DNA of 64,000 nt from Alphaproteobacteria bacterium (GTDB lineage: Bacteria > Pseudomonadota > Alphaproteobacteria > SP197), in the NCBI GenBank assembly GCA_016869675.1, contig VGDP01000015.1, forward strand, positions 1 to 64,000, given 5' to 3'. Shown piece by piece: positions 42,279 through 51,567 of the stretch. The position numbers and the translations under genes are program-made. The notes below the pieces were generated by a model. That model was not told the DNA's origin and did no database searches. It saw only the letters and a program-made list of their open reading frames with translations. Numbering within the stretch: the stretch's first letter is position 1; every line of letters starts with the position of its first letter.

Positions 42279-43685
42279 CTACTCCGCCGCGGCCTTGGCG
42301 CCGTCGGCCTCGGCCAGGAGCTGCTTGGCCAGCTTGCGCTTGGCGTCCGCCGAGAGCTTCTTGACCTCGTTGTTCAACACGCGCTCGTTGACCGCCTGGT
42401 TCCAGTAGTCGAGCGATTCGAAGCCGAGCAGCGCGGCCTTGCCGACGAACTGCCGCAGCACCTCGTTGGTCGGGCCCATGACCCAGCCGGCCTTGCCGTC
42501 GCGCAGGTAGCGTTCGATGCCGAGCGCCGGCTTGTAGCCGGTGCCGCCGCACGCGTGCAGCATCTTGTCCGAGACGTGCGCGACGTTCTTGGCGGCGGCG
42601 AACTTCACCTGCCACATCCACGACAGGAACTGGGCACGGGGCAGCGCCTTGAGGTCCTTGTGGATCGACCAGTCGCAGTTGTTGGTGACGTCGTCCATGG
42701 CCTTGGCCATCTGGAAGTCGAGCGCCCGGCACGCGTTGGTGTCGATGATCGCCTCGCCCGCGTAATCCTGGATCGTCGGGTAATCGGCCACGCGCATGCC
42801 CACGTCCACGTGCTTCTTCGCCGTGGTGTGACGCTTGGCGATGTCGATCATGCCCAGGCTGATGCCGTTCCAGCACGCCGACGAGCACAGCAGGAAGAAC
42901 GGATCGACGCATTCGTCGTTCGACGCGGCACCATCGCCCTTCGGGCCGACCATGCGGTCGTTGCCGACCGTCACGTTGTCGACCAGCAGCGCGCCCGACT
43001 GGTTGCCGCGCAGGCCCATGCCGTCCCAGGTGGCGCTCTCGGCCTTGACCTCGTCCTTGGTGACGATCCAGCAGGTCAGGTCGGCGTAGTTGCCGGCGAA
43101 ATCCGGGCTGGTGGTCTGGATCACGTACCAATCGGCGAAGCCGCCCGAGGTGGTCCACGACGCCTTCTTGGTCACGCGCCAGCCCTTCGCCACCTTCTCG
43201 GCGCGCGAGGAGACCGGGTACCAGAAATGCGAGCCGGTCTCGGGGTCCGAGTAGGAGAGCGTGCCGATGAAGACGTCCTTGTCCAGGCGCTTCATGATGC
43301 TTTGGATGTACTTGTTGTCGTGGCTGCGGAACATGGCCGCGGCCACGGCGCCCAGGTGCATGGTGTAGCACATGGCGGTCGAGGCGCAGCCGTAGCGCGC
43401 GATCGTCTCGGCCACCATGGCGGCGCAGGTGTGGCTTTCGCCGAGCCCGCCCCACTTCTTGGGCACGATCAGGCCGAGCAGGCCGAGCGAGGCCAGCGCC
43501 TCGAAGTTCTTGCGCGGGAAGATCAGCTTCTTGTCGGATTCGACCGCGTTCTCGCGCAGCGTGGTGCGGCACAACTCGATCAGCTTCGCCTGCAGCTTCT
43601 TCTGGGCCGGGGTCAGCAGCCACTGCGGGTCCCACTCAGCGCCCAGACCCCAGAAATCGTCCTTGCCCCACTTTTTGGTCGTCAT
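42279..43685 (-). CDS. Acyl-CoA dehydrogenase family protein (distinct subfamily)
   Basis: The 468-residue flavoprotein differs from the two paralogues elsewhere in the window. It has a longer N-terminus (LTPAQKKLQAKLIELCRTTL), GLLGLIVPKKWGGLGESHT, SYSDPETGSHFWYPVSSRAE, GMGLRGNQSGALLVDNVTV and the ending KMLHACGGTGYKPALGIERY with DGKAGWVMGPTNEVLRQFVG. The C-terminal tail (VKKLSADAKRKLAKQLLAEA) is basic and helical. It is divergent from the binding protein at 43897, 211 bases away. The substrate is unknown. Confidence 0.88.
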   Translation of the reverse strand: MTTKKWGKDDFWGLGAEWDPQWLLTPAQKKLQAKLIELCRTTLRENAVESDKKLIFPRKNFEALASLGLLGLIVPKKWGGLGESHTCAAMVAETIARYGCASTAMCYTMHLGAVAAAMFRSHDNKYIQSIMKRLDKDVFIGTLSYSDPETGSHFWYPVSSRAEKVAKGWRVTKKASWTTSGGFADWYVIQTTSPDFAGNYADLTCWIVTKDEVKAESATWDGMGLRGNQSGALLVDNVTVGNDRMVGPKGDGAASNDECVDPFFLLCSSACWNGISLGMIDIAKRHTTAKKHVDVGMRVADYPTIQDYAGEAIIDTNACRALDFQMAKAMDDVTNNCDWSIHKDLKALPRAQFLSWMWQVKFAAAKNVAHVSDKMLHACGGTGYKPALGIERYLRDGKAGWVMGPTNEVLRQFVGKAALLGFESLDYWNQAVNERVLNNEVKKLSADAKRKLAKQLLAEADGAKAAAE

Positions 43686-43896
43686 GGTCACACCTGCCTC
43701 GCTGAACGTTCCTGTCGCGCCCACCCGGCGCGCCCCTGGTCCGCGCGGTCTTAGCATCGGCCCGCGAGGGTGCGCAACGGCACCCGGACGCGCGGAACTG
43801 CAGGGTTGTGCGTCCCTGCCCGTTGGCCCAAGATGCGCGCGGTTCAGCGCGCTGGGCGCCGGCGCGCCACGAAACAGTCGCATCAGGGAGGTACTC

Positions 43897-45180
43897 ATGT
43901 CGAAGATACGCAAGGGTATGAAGCGCCGGCAGTTCCTGGGCACCGCGGCGTCGGCCGCGGCGTTCACGGCGCCATACGTCAAGCGCGGCCATGCCGCCGA
44001 GACGGTGCGCATCGGATTCAACGCCCCGGTCACGGGCGACGTGGCAGCGTGGGGCCTGCCGGGCCTCTATGGCTGCGAGATCTGGGCCGAGAAGCTCAAC
44101 GCGGCCGGCGGCATCAATGTCGGTGGCACCACCTACAATGTCGAGCTGGTCAGCTACGACAATGAGTACTTGTCCGACAAGGCGCTGACCGGCGCCAAGC
44201 AGCTAGTGCTCGAGGACGGCGTCAAGATCGTGCTGCAGCTCGGCGGCACCGACGCGCTGGCGACCGCCGAGTTCATGACCAAGAACAAGATGCTGTCGTC
44301 CACCCTGGTGCCGTCCGATCTGTCACCGGAGACGACATACTTGGTGGCGCCGTGCGAGGTGCACCCGCTGTACAACTCCACCGGCGTCGAATGGCTCGCG
44401 CGCAACAAGCCCGAGCTGAAGACCGTCGCTATGGTCACCCAGGACGACACGATCGGCCGCCCGTCGGTGGCGCTCTACCGCGCAGCGTTCGAGGTCACCG
44501 GCATGGAGCTCGTCCACGACTCGTTCTTCGACCTAGCGACCACGGACTTCGCGCCTATCATGACCGCGATGCTGGCGTCGAAGCCCGATGTCCTGTGCTT
44601 CGACACCGCGTACCCCGACTTCATCAACCTGCTCAACGAGCAGGCGTTCCTGCAGGGCTACGAGGGCACCATCATCTCCTGCACCCTCGACAACTACCCG
44701 GTGATCATGGAGAAGACGAGCGCGGCGTTCCTGGAAGGCCATATCTTCCAGTTCCCCGACTTCGACGATCAGGCGCTCAACCAGCCGCAGATCAACTTCA
44801 AGAACGCCAACGACTTCTACGCGGAGTACACCGCGCGCTATCCGGGCTCGTGGAATGCGGTAAGCTGGGAGTACGCGGCGATCCTCGAACTGTGGAAGAC
44901 CGCCGCCGAGAAGGCCGGCTCGGTCGAGCCCGACCCGGTGCTCGAGGCCATGAAGGCCGGTGGCAAGGGCGATCACGCCTTCGGCCCGGCCAGTTGGTGG
45001 GGCGAGGAGCTGTTCGGCATCAACAACGCGCTGGTCGGCGCGTGGCCGGTGGTGCAGATGCAGAACGGCAAGGCGACCATCGTCGAGTACGGCGATATCC
45101 CGACCTGGTGGGAGAAGGCCAAGGACGCCACCATCAAGCACTTCGAGGAGCTCGGCGAGATGTGGTACCAGCGCACCTGA
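43897..45180 (+). CDS. Branched-chain amino acid-type ABC substrate-binding protein
   Basis: The 427-residue product has a Tat leader (KRRQFLGTAASAAAFTAP, cleavage near GHAAE). The periplasmic-binding fold is of the LivJ/amide-ligand type: IGFNAPVTGDVAAWGLPGLY, ELVSYDNEYLSDKALTGAKQ, AMVTQDDTIGRPSVALYR. The GGGAGG ribosome binding site is well placed. It feeds the LivHM permease directly downstream. Ligands of this family range from leucine to amides, urea and aromatic acids, so the ligand cannot be named. A strong hairpin lies between it and livH. Confidence 0.9.
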   Translation: MSKIRKGMKRRQFLGTAASAAAFTAPYVKRGHAAETVRIGFNAPVTGDVAAWGLPGLYGCEIWAEKLNAAGGINVGGTTYNVELVSYDNEYLSDKALTGAKQLVLEDGVKIVLQLGGTDALATAEFMTKNKMLSSTLVPSDLSPETTYLVAPCEVHPLYNSTGVEWLARNKPELKTVAMVTQDDTIGRPSVALYRAAFEVTGMELVHDSFFDLATTDFAPIMTAMLASKPDVLCFDTAYPDFINLLNEQAFLQGYEGTIISCTLDNYPVIMEKTSAAFLEGHIFQFPDFDDQALNQPQINFKNANDFYAEYTARYPGSWNAVSWEYAAILELWKTAAEKAGSVEPDPVLEAMKAGGKGDHAFGPASWWGEELFGINNALVGAWPVVQMQNGKATIVEYGDIPTWWEKAKDATIKHFEELGEMWYQRT

Positions 45181-45209
45181 GGCGCCTGCGTACCCGCGTG
45201 ATCGATGAC

Positions 45210-45243
45210 GCCGGGGCCCGCTGGGCCCCGGCCCTCTTTTTCT
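45210..45243 (+). terminator. Intrinsic terminator/attenuator after the binding-protein gene
   Basis: A perfect 10-bp stem, GCCGGGGCCC (45210-45219) with GGGCCCCGGC (45223-45232), closes a GCT loop and is followed by CCTCTTTTTCT. It lies between the substrate-binding protein and livH. Partial termination here would give more binding protein than permease, a common arrangement in such operons. It would also fully end transcripts that do not read through. Confidence 0.85.
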
Positions 45244-45254
45244 GAACGGTCGCC

Positions 45255-46133
45255 GTGCTCGATCTGATCCTGCAAACCTGCGTCAACGCGCTCTACGCCT
45301 CCAGCTACACGGCGCTGATGGCGGTGGGGCTGGTGCTGATCTTCGGCGTCATGGGCATCATCAACTTCGCCCACGGCGAGCTCTTGATGGTCGGCGCCTA
45401 CGTGGTGTTCTTCCTGTACGCGACGTTCGGCTGGCCGTTCCCGCTGGCGGTCGCGGGCAGCATCGTCATCGTCGCGCTGATCGGCGTGCTGATGGAACGC
45501 GCGCTGTTCAAGCCCATGCGCGGCAACCCGCTGGGCGGCCTGATCATGTCGGTCGGCGCCTTGTTCATCCTGCAGGTCGCGACGGTCGACATCGCAGGCC
45601 TCGGGCTGGCCAAGAACATTCCGCCCGCCTACGACGGCTCGGTCGCGCTGTTCGGGATCGAGACGCTGACCCTGCCGCGCCAGCGGCTGATTGTCATGGT
45701 CGCGGCCACCGCCGGCCTGGTGCTGCTGTGGCTGTTCCTGACCCGGACCAAGCTGGGCTGGGCACTGCGCGCCTGCGCCCAGGACCCCGAGGCCGCCGCG
45801 CTGCAAGGCATCAGCCTGGACCGCACGGCGCTGATCGCCATGGTGATCGGCGCGGCGTTCGCCGGCGGCGCTGGCGCGCTGCTGGCGCCGATCGTGCAGG
45901 TCACGCCCTACATGGGCCACGCCTACGTCGTGACCGCGTTCATCGTCATCATCGTCGGCGGGGTCGGCAGCCTGGAGGGTGCCGTGGTCGCCTCGGTGAT
46001 CTTTACGTTCTTCGACACGTTCGTGACCACGTTCATCGACGGCTCCACCGCCGCGATCCTCGGCCTGCTGCTCATGCTGGTGGTTCTCGTGGTCAAGCCG
46101 ACCGGGCTGTTCGGCTCGGCCGAGAAGGCCTGA
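45255..46133 (+). CDS. livH: Branched-chain amino acid-type ABC permease LivH
   Basis: The 292-residue inner-membrane permease has the LivH signature INFAHGELLMVGAYVVFFLY near residue 35 and about eight transmembrane helices. The coupling-loop segment TKLGWALRACAQDPEAAALQ precedes the ABC-permease GGVGSLEGAVVASV region. GTG at 45255 starts ten bases beyond the terminator T-run, so any read-through transcript enters the gene immediately. LivM follows one base after the stop. Confidence 0.92.
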   Translation: MLDLILQTCVNALYASSYTALMAVGLVLIFGVMGIINFAHGELLMVGAYVVFFLYATFGWPFPLAVAGSIVIVALIGVLMERALFKPMRGNPLGGLIMSVGALFILQVATVDIAGLGLAKNIPPAYDGSVALFGIETLTLPRQRLIVMVAATAGLVLLWLFLTRTKLGWALRACAQDPEAAALQGISLDRTALIAMVIGAAFAGGAGALLAPIVQVTPYMGHAYVVTAFIVIIVGGVGSLEGAVVASVIFTFFDTFVTTFIDGSTAAILGLLLMLVVLVVKPTGLFGSAEKA

Positions 46134-46134
46134 C

Positions 46135-47112
46135 ATGGCGCACGAGGCTAGGCTCGGCTGGCTCCTGGCGTTCGCCTTCGCGTGCGTGGCGCCCAACTTC
46201 CTCAGCGTCTCCATGCGCGACGTGGCGCTCTACATGCTGCTCTACATCGTCGTGGCGCAGAGCTTCCGCATGATCACGCTGACCGGCGACTGGTCGCTCG
46301 GCCACGTGGTGACCATGGGGGTGGGCGCCTACGCCAGCGCGCTGCTGGTCAAGAAGCTGGGCTTCTCGGTCTGGATCGCCATGCCCAGCGCAGCGCTGGT
46401 CGGCGCGCTGATCGCCTACATCCTGAGCTTCCCGTTGTTCCGCCTGAAGGGGAACTACTTCCTGATCGGTTCGTTCGCTGCGGGCGAGGCGATCCGCCTG
46501 ACCTGGTTCAAGTACCGCGACCCGTTCGGCGGGCCCACCGGCATCCTGCGCATCCCGGCGCCCGAGCTGACCGTCCCCGGATTGGGTACGTTGGATTTCA
46601 GCGATTGGTCGTTGTTCTACTATCTGGCGCTGGGCTTCACGGTCCTGTGCCTGTGGCTGATGTGGCGCCTGGAACGGTCGCGCATCGGCCTGACGCTGAA
46701 CGCCATCCACTGGCGCGACCTGCTGGCCGAGTCGGTCGGTGTCGACGTGCGCCGTTACAAGACGCTGGCCTTCGTCATCGCGTCGTTCTTCGCCGCCTTC
46801 GCCGGCGCCATGTTCAGCCACTATCTGGGCAGCGCGAACCCCAACCAGTTCGGCCTGGCGGTCATGCTCTACGTGCTGGTGTGGGTGATCGTGGGCGGCA
46901 CGCGCACATTCGCCGGGCCGGTCATCGGCACGGTGCTGCTGACCGCGTTGAGCGAGATCCTGCGCGTCGTCGGGGTCGACGAGTACCGCCCGGCGATCTA
47001 CGGCATCATCCTGATCCTGACGATCCTGTTCCTGCCCCAGGGCCTGGAAAGTCTGCCGGGCCGCGTCCGCGACTGGTGCGCCCGGCGCAAGGGTGTGGTC
47101 CCCGCAGCTTAG
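46135..47112 (+). CDS. livM: Branched-chain amino acid-type ABC permease LivM
   Basis: The 325-residue permease pairs with LivH. It shows LTGDWSLGHVVTMGVGAYASA, the LKGNYFLIGSFAAGEAIRLT block and FVIASFFAAFAGAMFSHYLG, with GGTRTFAGPVIGTVLLTALS near the end. About nine hydrophobic helices are visible. It converges on a TPR-like gene with 12 bases between stops. The matching ATPases are not downstream as usual but on the opposite strand beyond that gene. Confidence 0.92.
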   Translation: MAHEARLGWLLAFAFACVAPNFLSVSMRDVALYMLLYIVVAQSFRMITLTGDWSLGHVVTMGVGAYASALLVKKLGFSVWIAMPSAALVGALIAYILSFPLFRLKGNYFLIGSFAAGEAIRLTWFKYRDPFGGPTGILRIPAPELTVPGLGTLDFSDWSLFYYLALGFTVLCLWLMWRLERSRIGLTLNAIHWRDLLAESVGVDVRRYKTLAFVIASFFAAFAGAMFSHYLGSANPNQFGLAVMLYVLVWVIVGGTRTFAGPVIGTVLLTALSEILRVVGVDEYRPAIYGIILILTILFLPQGLESLPGRVRDWCARRKGVVPAA

Positions 47113-47124
47113 CCCAACGCCCGA

Positions 47125-47754
47125 TCAGTACCCGAACGCGGCCAGGTAGACCGCGCCCTTGAGCCGTCTCTCGTCGCCGAACTCGACGGGCCGCCGCGCC
47201 GGCCACGGCAGGGCGGGTGGCGGCGGCAGAGGCGAACCGGCGCCGTGTGCGCGCGCAACCGCTTCGAGCCAGAGGGTACCAGTTTCGCCAGGGCCCCACG
47301 CTGCGCGGCGCATCGCGTGAGCCTTGGCGGCCAACGCGGCATCGCCCCGGACACGCGCCAGGTTGGCCAGGGTGACCGCGCGACCGGCATCCAGATCGCG
47401 ACGCAGCAGGGCACGGGCCGGGGCATCCAGCGCCGCGCGGTTGCGCGTCTCGATACGCAGGTGAAAGGTCGAGGACCGCCCGCGCCCGCCGATCGCCATG
47501 GCCGCGACCCACGGCTCGGCCGCGTCCCACGCGGCCAGCGCGGCGTCCAGCGCGGCGCCGGGGTCGGCCGCCACGAGGGCGACGTTGTTCAGGCATGCCG
47601 CCCGGCGCGGGTCGCCCGGCTCCAGGGACCGGTCCGCCGCCAGGCGCCACAGCCGCACGGCCTCGGCGCGCCGGCCCCGCGCCCACAAGGCCAGCGCCGT
47701 CTCGCTCCACGTCTCCCAGAACAGATCGCCCGCGTGCCAGGGGCGGTCCGCCAC
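47125..47754 (-). CDS. TPR-like hypothetical protein
   Basis: The 209-residue product is Ala/Arg-rich and helical. ALWARGRRAEAVRLWRLAAD, then RRAACLNNVALVAADPGAAL and RAVTLANLARVRGDAALAAK, look like tetratricopeptide-type helix pairs. It ends GDERRLKGAVYLAAFGY. No signal peptide is seen. It starts five bases after the livF stop and is probably the third gene of livG-livF-TPR. I do not recognise a named family. Confidence 0.6.
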   Translation of the reverse strand: MADRPWHAGDLFWETWSETALALWARGRRAEAVRLWRLAADRSLEPGDPRRAACLNNVALVAADPGAALDAALAAWDAAEPWVAAMAIGGRGRSSTFHLRIETRNRAALDAPARALLRRDLDAGRAVTLANLARVRGDAALAAKAHAMRRAAWGPGETGTLWLEAVARAHGAGSPLPPPPALPWPARRPVEFGDERRLKGAVYLAAFGY

Positions 47755-47759
47755 GGCCT

Positions 47760-48467
47760 TCAGGCGCCCAGGTAGGCGCGGCGCACGTGTTCGTGGGCGT
47801 TGAGCTCCGCCGCCGGCCCGTGCAGCGCGACGCGGCCGGTTTCCAGCACGTAGCCGTAGCGCGCGAGCTTAAGCGCCAGGCCGGCGTTCTGCTCCACCAG
47901 GATCACGGGCACGCCGCGCTGGTTGATCTCGACCACGATCTTAGCGATCTCCTGCACCATAACCGGCGAGAGCCCGAGCGAGGGTTCGTCGAGCAGCAGG
48001 ATGCGCGGCGCCGACATGAGCGCGCGGCCCATGGCCAGCATCTGCTGCTCGCCGCCCGACAGGGTCTTGGCGCGTTGGGTGCGCCGTTCCTTCAGCCGCG
48101 GGAAGTGCGCGCAGACCGCGTCCAGGTCGCGCGCGATGGCGGTCCGGTCGTTGCGCAGGAACGCGCCGGTCATCAGGTTCTCGTAGACCGAGAGGTCGGG
48201 GAACACCCGGCGTCCTTCGGGCACGTGGGCGATGCCCCGGCGCACGATGTCGGCGGCGGCGCGGCCGTCGATCCGTTCGCCGTCGAACCAGATGGCGCCC
48301 GAGGTCGGCCGGACCAGGCCCGAGACCGCGCGCAGCGTCGTGCTCTTGCCCGCGCCGTTGGCGCCAATCAGGGTGACGATGTCGCCGGCATCCAGCTCGA
48401 GCCCCACACCCTTGAGCGCGGCGACCTTGTTGTAGTGGACGACCAGGTCCTCGATGCGGAACAGCAT
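47760..48467 (-). CDS. livF: ABC transporter ATP-binding protein LivF
   Basis: The 235-residue ATPase has Walker A GANGAGKST, Q-loop and VPEGRRVFPDLSVYENL (the LivF hallmark), signature LSGGEQQMLAMGRALM, Walker B ILLLDEPSLGLSP and H-loop region VILVEQN. ATG at 48467 overlaps the livG stop by one base. It should energise LivHM encoded convergently at 45255-47112. The longer open frame upstream lies inside livG and is not homologous. Confidence 0.93.
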   Translation of the reverse strand: MLFRIEDLVVHYNKVAALKGVGLELDAGDIVTLIGANGAGKSTTLRAVSGLVRPTSGAIWFDGERIDGRAAADIVRRGIAHVPEGRRVFPDLSVYENLMTGAFLRNDRTAIARDLDAVCAHFPRLKERRTQRAKTLSGGEQQMLAMGRALMSAPRILLLDEPSLGLSPVMVQEIAKIVVEINQRGVPVILVEQNAGLALKLARYGYVLETGRVALHGPAAELNAHEHVRRAYLGA

Positions 48468-49222
48468 CACGCGGCCGTGCCGAGATAGGCTTCGATGACG
48501 TTGGCGTTGCCGCGGATCTCCGCCGGCGTGCCCTCGGCCAGCAGGCGGCCGAAGTTCAGCACCGTGATACGGTCGCACAGCCCCATCACCGCCTGCATGT
48601 CGTGCTCGACCAGCAGGATGGTGACGCCCGAGCGGCGCACCGCGTCGATGTGACCCATCATGACGCGGGTTTCCTCCAGGTTCATGCCGGTGAACGGCTC
48701 GTCGAGCATCAGGAGTTTCGGCTCGGCGGCCAGCGCCACCGCGATGCCCAGCGCCCGTTGCAGGCCGTGGGGCAGGTTGACGGTGGCGTCGTGGCGGCGA
48801 TCCGCCAGGCCCATGGTCTCGAGCACGGCGATGGCGCGCGCCTCGGCGGCCGCCTCGGTCACCCGGGCGCGCCCGCTGACCGCGTCCCAGACGCCGACCG
48901 GCGCGTGCAGGTGACGGCCGACCAGCACGTTTTCCAGCACCGTCATCTCGTGGAACAACAGCGAGGCCTGGAACGTGCGCACCACGCCCAGCGCGGCGAT
49001 GCGGTGCGCCTTCAGGCCCGCGATGTCGTGGCCGTCGTAGACGATTCGTCCCGAGGTCGGCGCGTAGAAGCCGCTGATCACGTTGAACGTGGTGGTCTTG
49101 CCGGCGCCGTTCGGACCGATCAGGCCGCGGATATCACCCGCCTCCACTTGGAACGACAGCGCATCGACCGCCGCCAGGCCGCCGAACCGCTTGCTCAGGG
49201 ACTCAACCCGCAGGATCGCCAT
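48467..49222 (-). CDS. livG: ABC transporter ATP-binding protein LivG
   Basis: The 251-residue ATPase has Walker [19 protein letters not shown], the LivG-type insert [20 protein letters not shown], the signature [16 protein letters not shown] (typically LSYGQQ-like in this family), Walker [16 protein letters not shown] and the H-loop VEHDM. It is the first gene of livG-livF-TPR on the minus strand. Together with the plus-strand binding protein and LivHM it completes one importer. Confidence 0.92.
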   Translation of the reverse strand: MAILRVESLSKRFGGLAAVDALSFQVEAGDIRGLIGPNGAGKTTTFNVISGFYAPTSGRIVYDGHDIAGLKAHRIAALGVVRTFQASLLFHEMTVLENVLVGRHLHAPVGVWDAVSGRARVTEAAAEARAIAVLETMGLADRRHDATVNLPHGLQRALGIAVALAAEPKLLMLDEPFTGMNLEETRVMMGHIDAVRRSGVTILLVEHDMQAVMGLCDRITVLNFGRLLAEGTPAEIRGNANVIEAYLGTAA

Positions 49223-49282
49223 GCCGCCTTCCTTCGCGTTCGCGGCACTATAGGGATCGAGGCCGGTGGCGCAAGGCGGTGT

Positions 49283-50212
49283 TCAGGCCGCGTCCAGCCC
49301 GGTCAAGAACTCGAGCACGGTGGACAGGAACGCGTCGGGCTGTTCCAGGGACACGCAGTGCGACGCGTCCTCGAACACCACGAGCCGCGCGCCGGGCACC
49401 TGGGCCGCGTACGTCCGGTTGGCCTCGGGCGTCGATTCATCCAACCGGCCGCACAGGAACAGGGTGGGCGTCCGGATGCGGCCCAGCAGAGCGCTCGCGT
49501 CGTAGGTCCTCATGGGGCCGGTGGCGCAAAACTCGGTCGGTCCCCACAGCGTGTCGTAGAGCCGCGCGTTAAACGTGGCGTAGGACTGCTTGAGTTCGTC
49601 CGGCGACGGCTTCAGCTGGCAGAAGTGCCGGCGCATGAAGACCATCACCGCCGCGTGGTACTCCTTGCTGTCGGTGGTGCCGGCGGCCTCGTGAGCGGCG
49701 AGCGTCGCCTTGACGTCCTCGGGCAGCGCGTCGCGATGTGCCGTGTTGTCGGCGATCCAGCGCGGCGTGCTGATCAGCGGGCTGGCCAGCACAAGGCCCA
49801 CGATGCCCTGGCCGTGCGCCGCCACGTGTTCGATGACCAGGGATCCGCCAAAGGAATGGCCGATCAGAATCACCCGCGTCAGGCCCAGGGCCTGGCGCAC
49901 CGACGCCACCTCGGTCGCGAAGCGTTCCACGGTCCAGTTCGCCGGCAGGTTCGGCCGGTCGGCGAAGCCGCAGTCGAGCTGGTCGTAGAAGATCACGGGC
50001 CAGCGGTCGGCCAGCGCCGCGAGCGTCAGCAGGTAGAAATGCGAAAGCCCCGGCCCACCGTGCACGACCAGGACCGGCGTGCGCCCGGCCTCCAGATGGC
50101 GCGCGCCGTCGATGCGATACCATGCCCGGCCTCCGCGCACGGCGACGTGGCCGGTGCGGTCGGGCGGATAACGGCGATCGAGATCGCCGAGCATGGTGGG
50201 CATCAACGCCAT
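49283..50212 (-). CDS. Alpha/beta hydrolase, proline iminopeptidase-like
   Basis: The product (309 residues from ATG 50212; ATGs at 50203 and 50194 are alternatives) is a serine alpha/beta hydrolase. It has the oxyanion segment VLVVHGGPGLSHFYLL, YDQLDCGFADRP (family DQLGCG with Asp in place of Gly), the nucleophile elbow LIGHSFGGSLVIEH, an Asp in LFLCGRLDESTPE and the His in EDASHCVSLEQP. The pattern is that of proline iminopeptidases and related amidases. It is divergent from the enolase gene. Confidence 0.85.
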   Translation of the reverse strand: MALMPTMLGDLDRRYPPDRTGHVAVRGGRAWYRIDGARHLEAGRTPVLVVHGGPGLSHFYLLTLAALADRWPVIFYDQLDCGFADRPNLPANWTVERFATEVASVRQALGLTRVILIGHSFGGSLVIEHVAAHGQGIVGLVLASPLISTPRWIADNTAHRDALPEDVKATLAAHEAAGTTDSKEYHAAVMVFMRRHFCQLKPSPDELKQSYATFNARLYDTLWGPTEFCATGPMRTYDASALLGRIRTPTLFLCGRLDESTPEANRTYAAQVPGARLVVFEDASHCVSLEQPDAFLSTVLEFLTGLDAA

Positions 50213-50307
50213 CGTTGACCCGACCTTAGCGCCCCGACCGCCGTCGCGGCCAGGGACTTGACCCGGTGCCCGCGGCCCCCCCTGATGGCCGCGGCCAGGG
50301 AGGGACC

Positions 50308-51480
50308 ATGAAGATCGTCGATGTGCGCGCGACACCGGTGAACATCCCCTACACCGCGCCCTACGTGTTCAGCCACGGCTCGGTCGCGTCGCTGACCAAG
50401 ACCATCGTCGAGGTGGTGACCGACGAAGGCGCGACGGGGCTCGGCGAGATCGCCGACGGCGACCGCGCCGCCGATCTGCTGGCCTGGCGCGAGCGCCTGA
50501 TCGGCCTGGACATCCGCGATTTCGCGACCATGGAGGCGCGCTGCCTGCCCGGCACCCGCTACACGCCGTGGGGCAACGTGGCCGGCGCGCTGCGCGTCTT
50601 CGGGGGTCTCGAGACCGCGCTGTGGGATGCCCGCGCGCGTCTAGAGGGCGTGCCGCTGCACCTGCTGCTGGGCGGCGCGGTGCGCACCGAGATCCGGCTG
50701 TCCGAGTACTTCGGCTTCCGCCGGCCGGGCGCCACGGAACCGGGCGAATCGACACCGCTCGAGATCGCCCGCTACTGCGCGCGCATGGTGGAGCGCCACG
50801 AGGCCGAGGTGTTCGAGGGCAAGGTGGCGACCGTCGGGCTCGACGAGGAGGTCGTCATGGTGCGCGAGATCCGCGCGGCCATCGGCGAGCGCGAACTACG
50901 GCTCGACGCCAACGGCGGCTGGACCGTGCCCACAGCGCGCGAGGCCCTGCGCCGGCTCGATCCGTTCGTGATCCACTACTACGAGGACCCCGTCGAGACC
51001 TACGAGGAGATGGCGCAGCTGCGCACCGCCACGCGCGCCTCGTTCTCGACCCACGTGATCGATCTGGACAAGGCGGTTCGCTTGCGCGCGCCCGACACCA
51101 TCGTGACCAACCTCAACGACCTGGGCGGCATCCGCCGGGTGGTCGCGTTCATCCGCGCCTGCGAATCCTTCAATGTGGGGTTTCGCTTTCACAGCGGCGA
51201 GACGGGCGTGGGCAGCGCTGCCTACCTCCACGTCTCGGCCGCCATGGACCACGTGCGCGAGCCCAGTCAGACCCTGTTCCGCTGGTACGCCGCCGACGTC
51301 ATCGCCGAGGGCACGTTCGTGCCCAAGCGCGGCCGTGTCGCCGTGCCGACCGGGCCGGGGTTGGGCGTCACGCTCGACCGCAAGGCCCTCCAACGCTGCC
51401 ACGAGCGCTATCTGGTCGAGGGTCAGTTTCCAGCCAGCAAGGGCGGGCGGGCTTTCCGCGACCGCTTCATGCGCGTCTGA
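50308..51480 (+). CDS. Enolase-superfamily dehydratase, glucarate dehydratase-like
   Basis: The 390-residue product has the mandelate racemase/muconate lactonising fold. Visible active-site elements are the Lys in FEGKVATVG, metal ligands Asp (LRLDANGGW), Glu (YYEDPVETY) and Asn (VTNLNDLGGI), and a His in FRFHSGETGVG. The Asp-Glu-Asn ligand set and the STHVIDLDKAVRLRAPDTIV block point to glucarate dehydratase-like acid sugar dehydratases; the exact sugar acid is unknown. A GGGAGG-type ribosome binding site precedes ATG 50308. A binding protein and a sugar kinase follow. Confidence 0.82.
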   Translation: MKIVDVRATPVNIPYTAPYVFSHGSVASLTKTIVEVVTDEGATGLGEIADGDRAADLLAWRERLIGLDIRDFATMEARCLPGTRYTPWGNVAGALRVFGGLETALWDARARLEGVPLHLLLGGAVRTEIRLSEYFGFRRPGATEPGESTPLEIARYCARMVERHEAEVFEGKVATVGLDEEVVMVREIRAAIGERELRLDANGGWTVPTAREALRRLDPFVIHYYEDPVETYEEMAQLRTATRASFSTHVIDLDKAVRLRAPDTIVTNLNDLGGIRRVVAFIRACESFNVGFRFHSGETGVGSAAYLHVSAAMDHVREPSQTLFRWYAADVIAEGTFVPKRGRVAVPTGPGLGVTLDRKALQRCHERYLVEGQFPASKGGRAFRDRFMRV

Positions 51481-51567
51481 ACGGCCCGTTGCCGCGCCCG
51501 ATGTATACCGATAACGTTCGCCTTTGGCGCCCGCGCCGGGCGGCGCCGAGAAAGGGGAGACGACACC

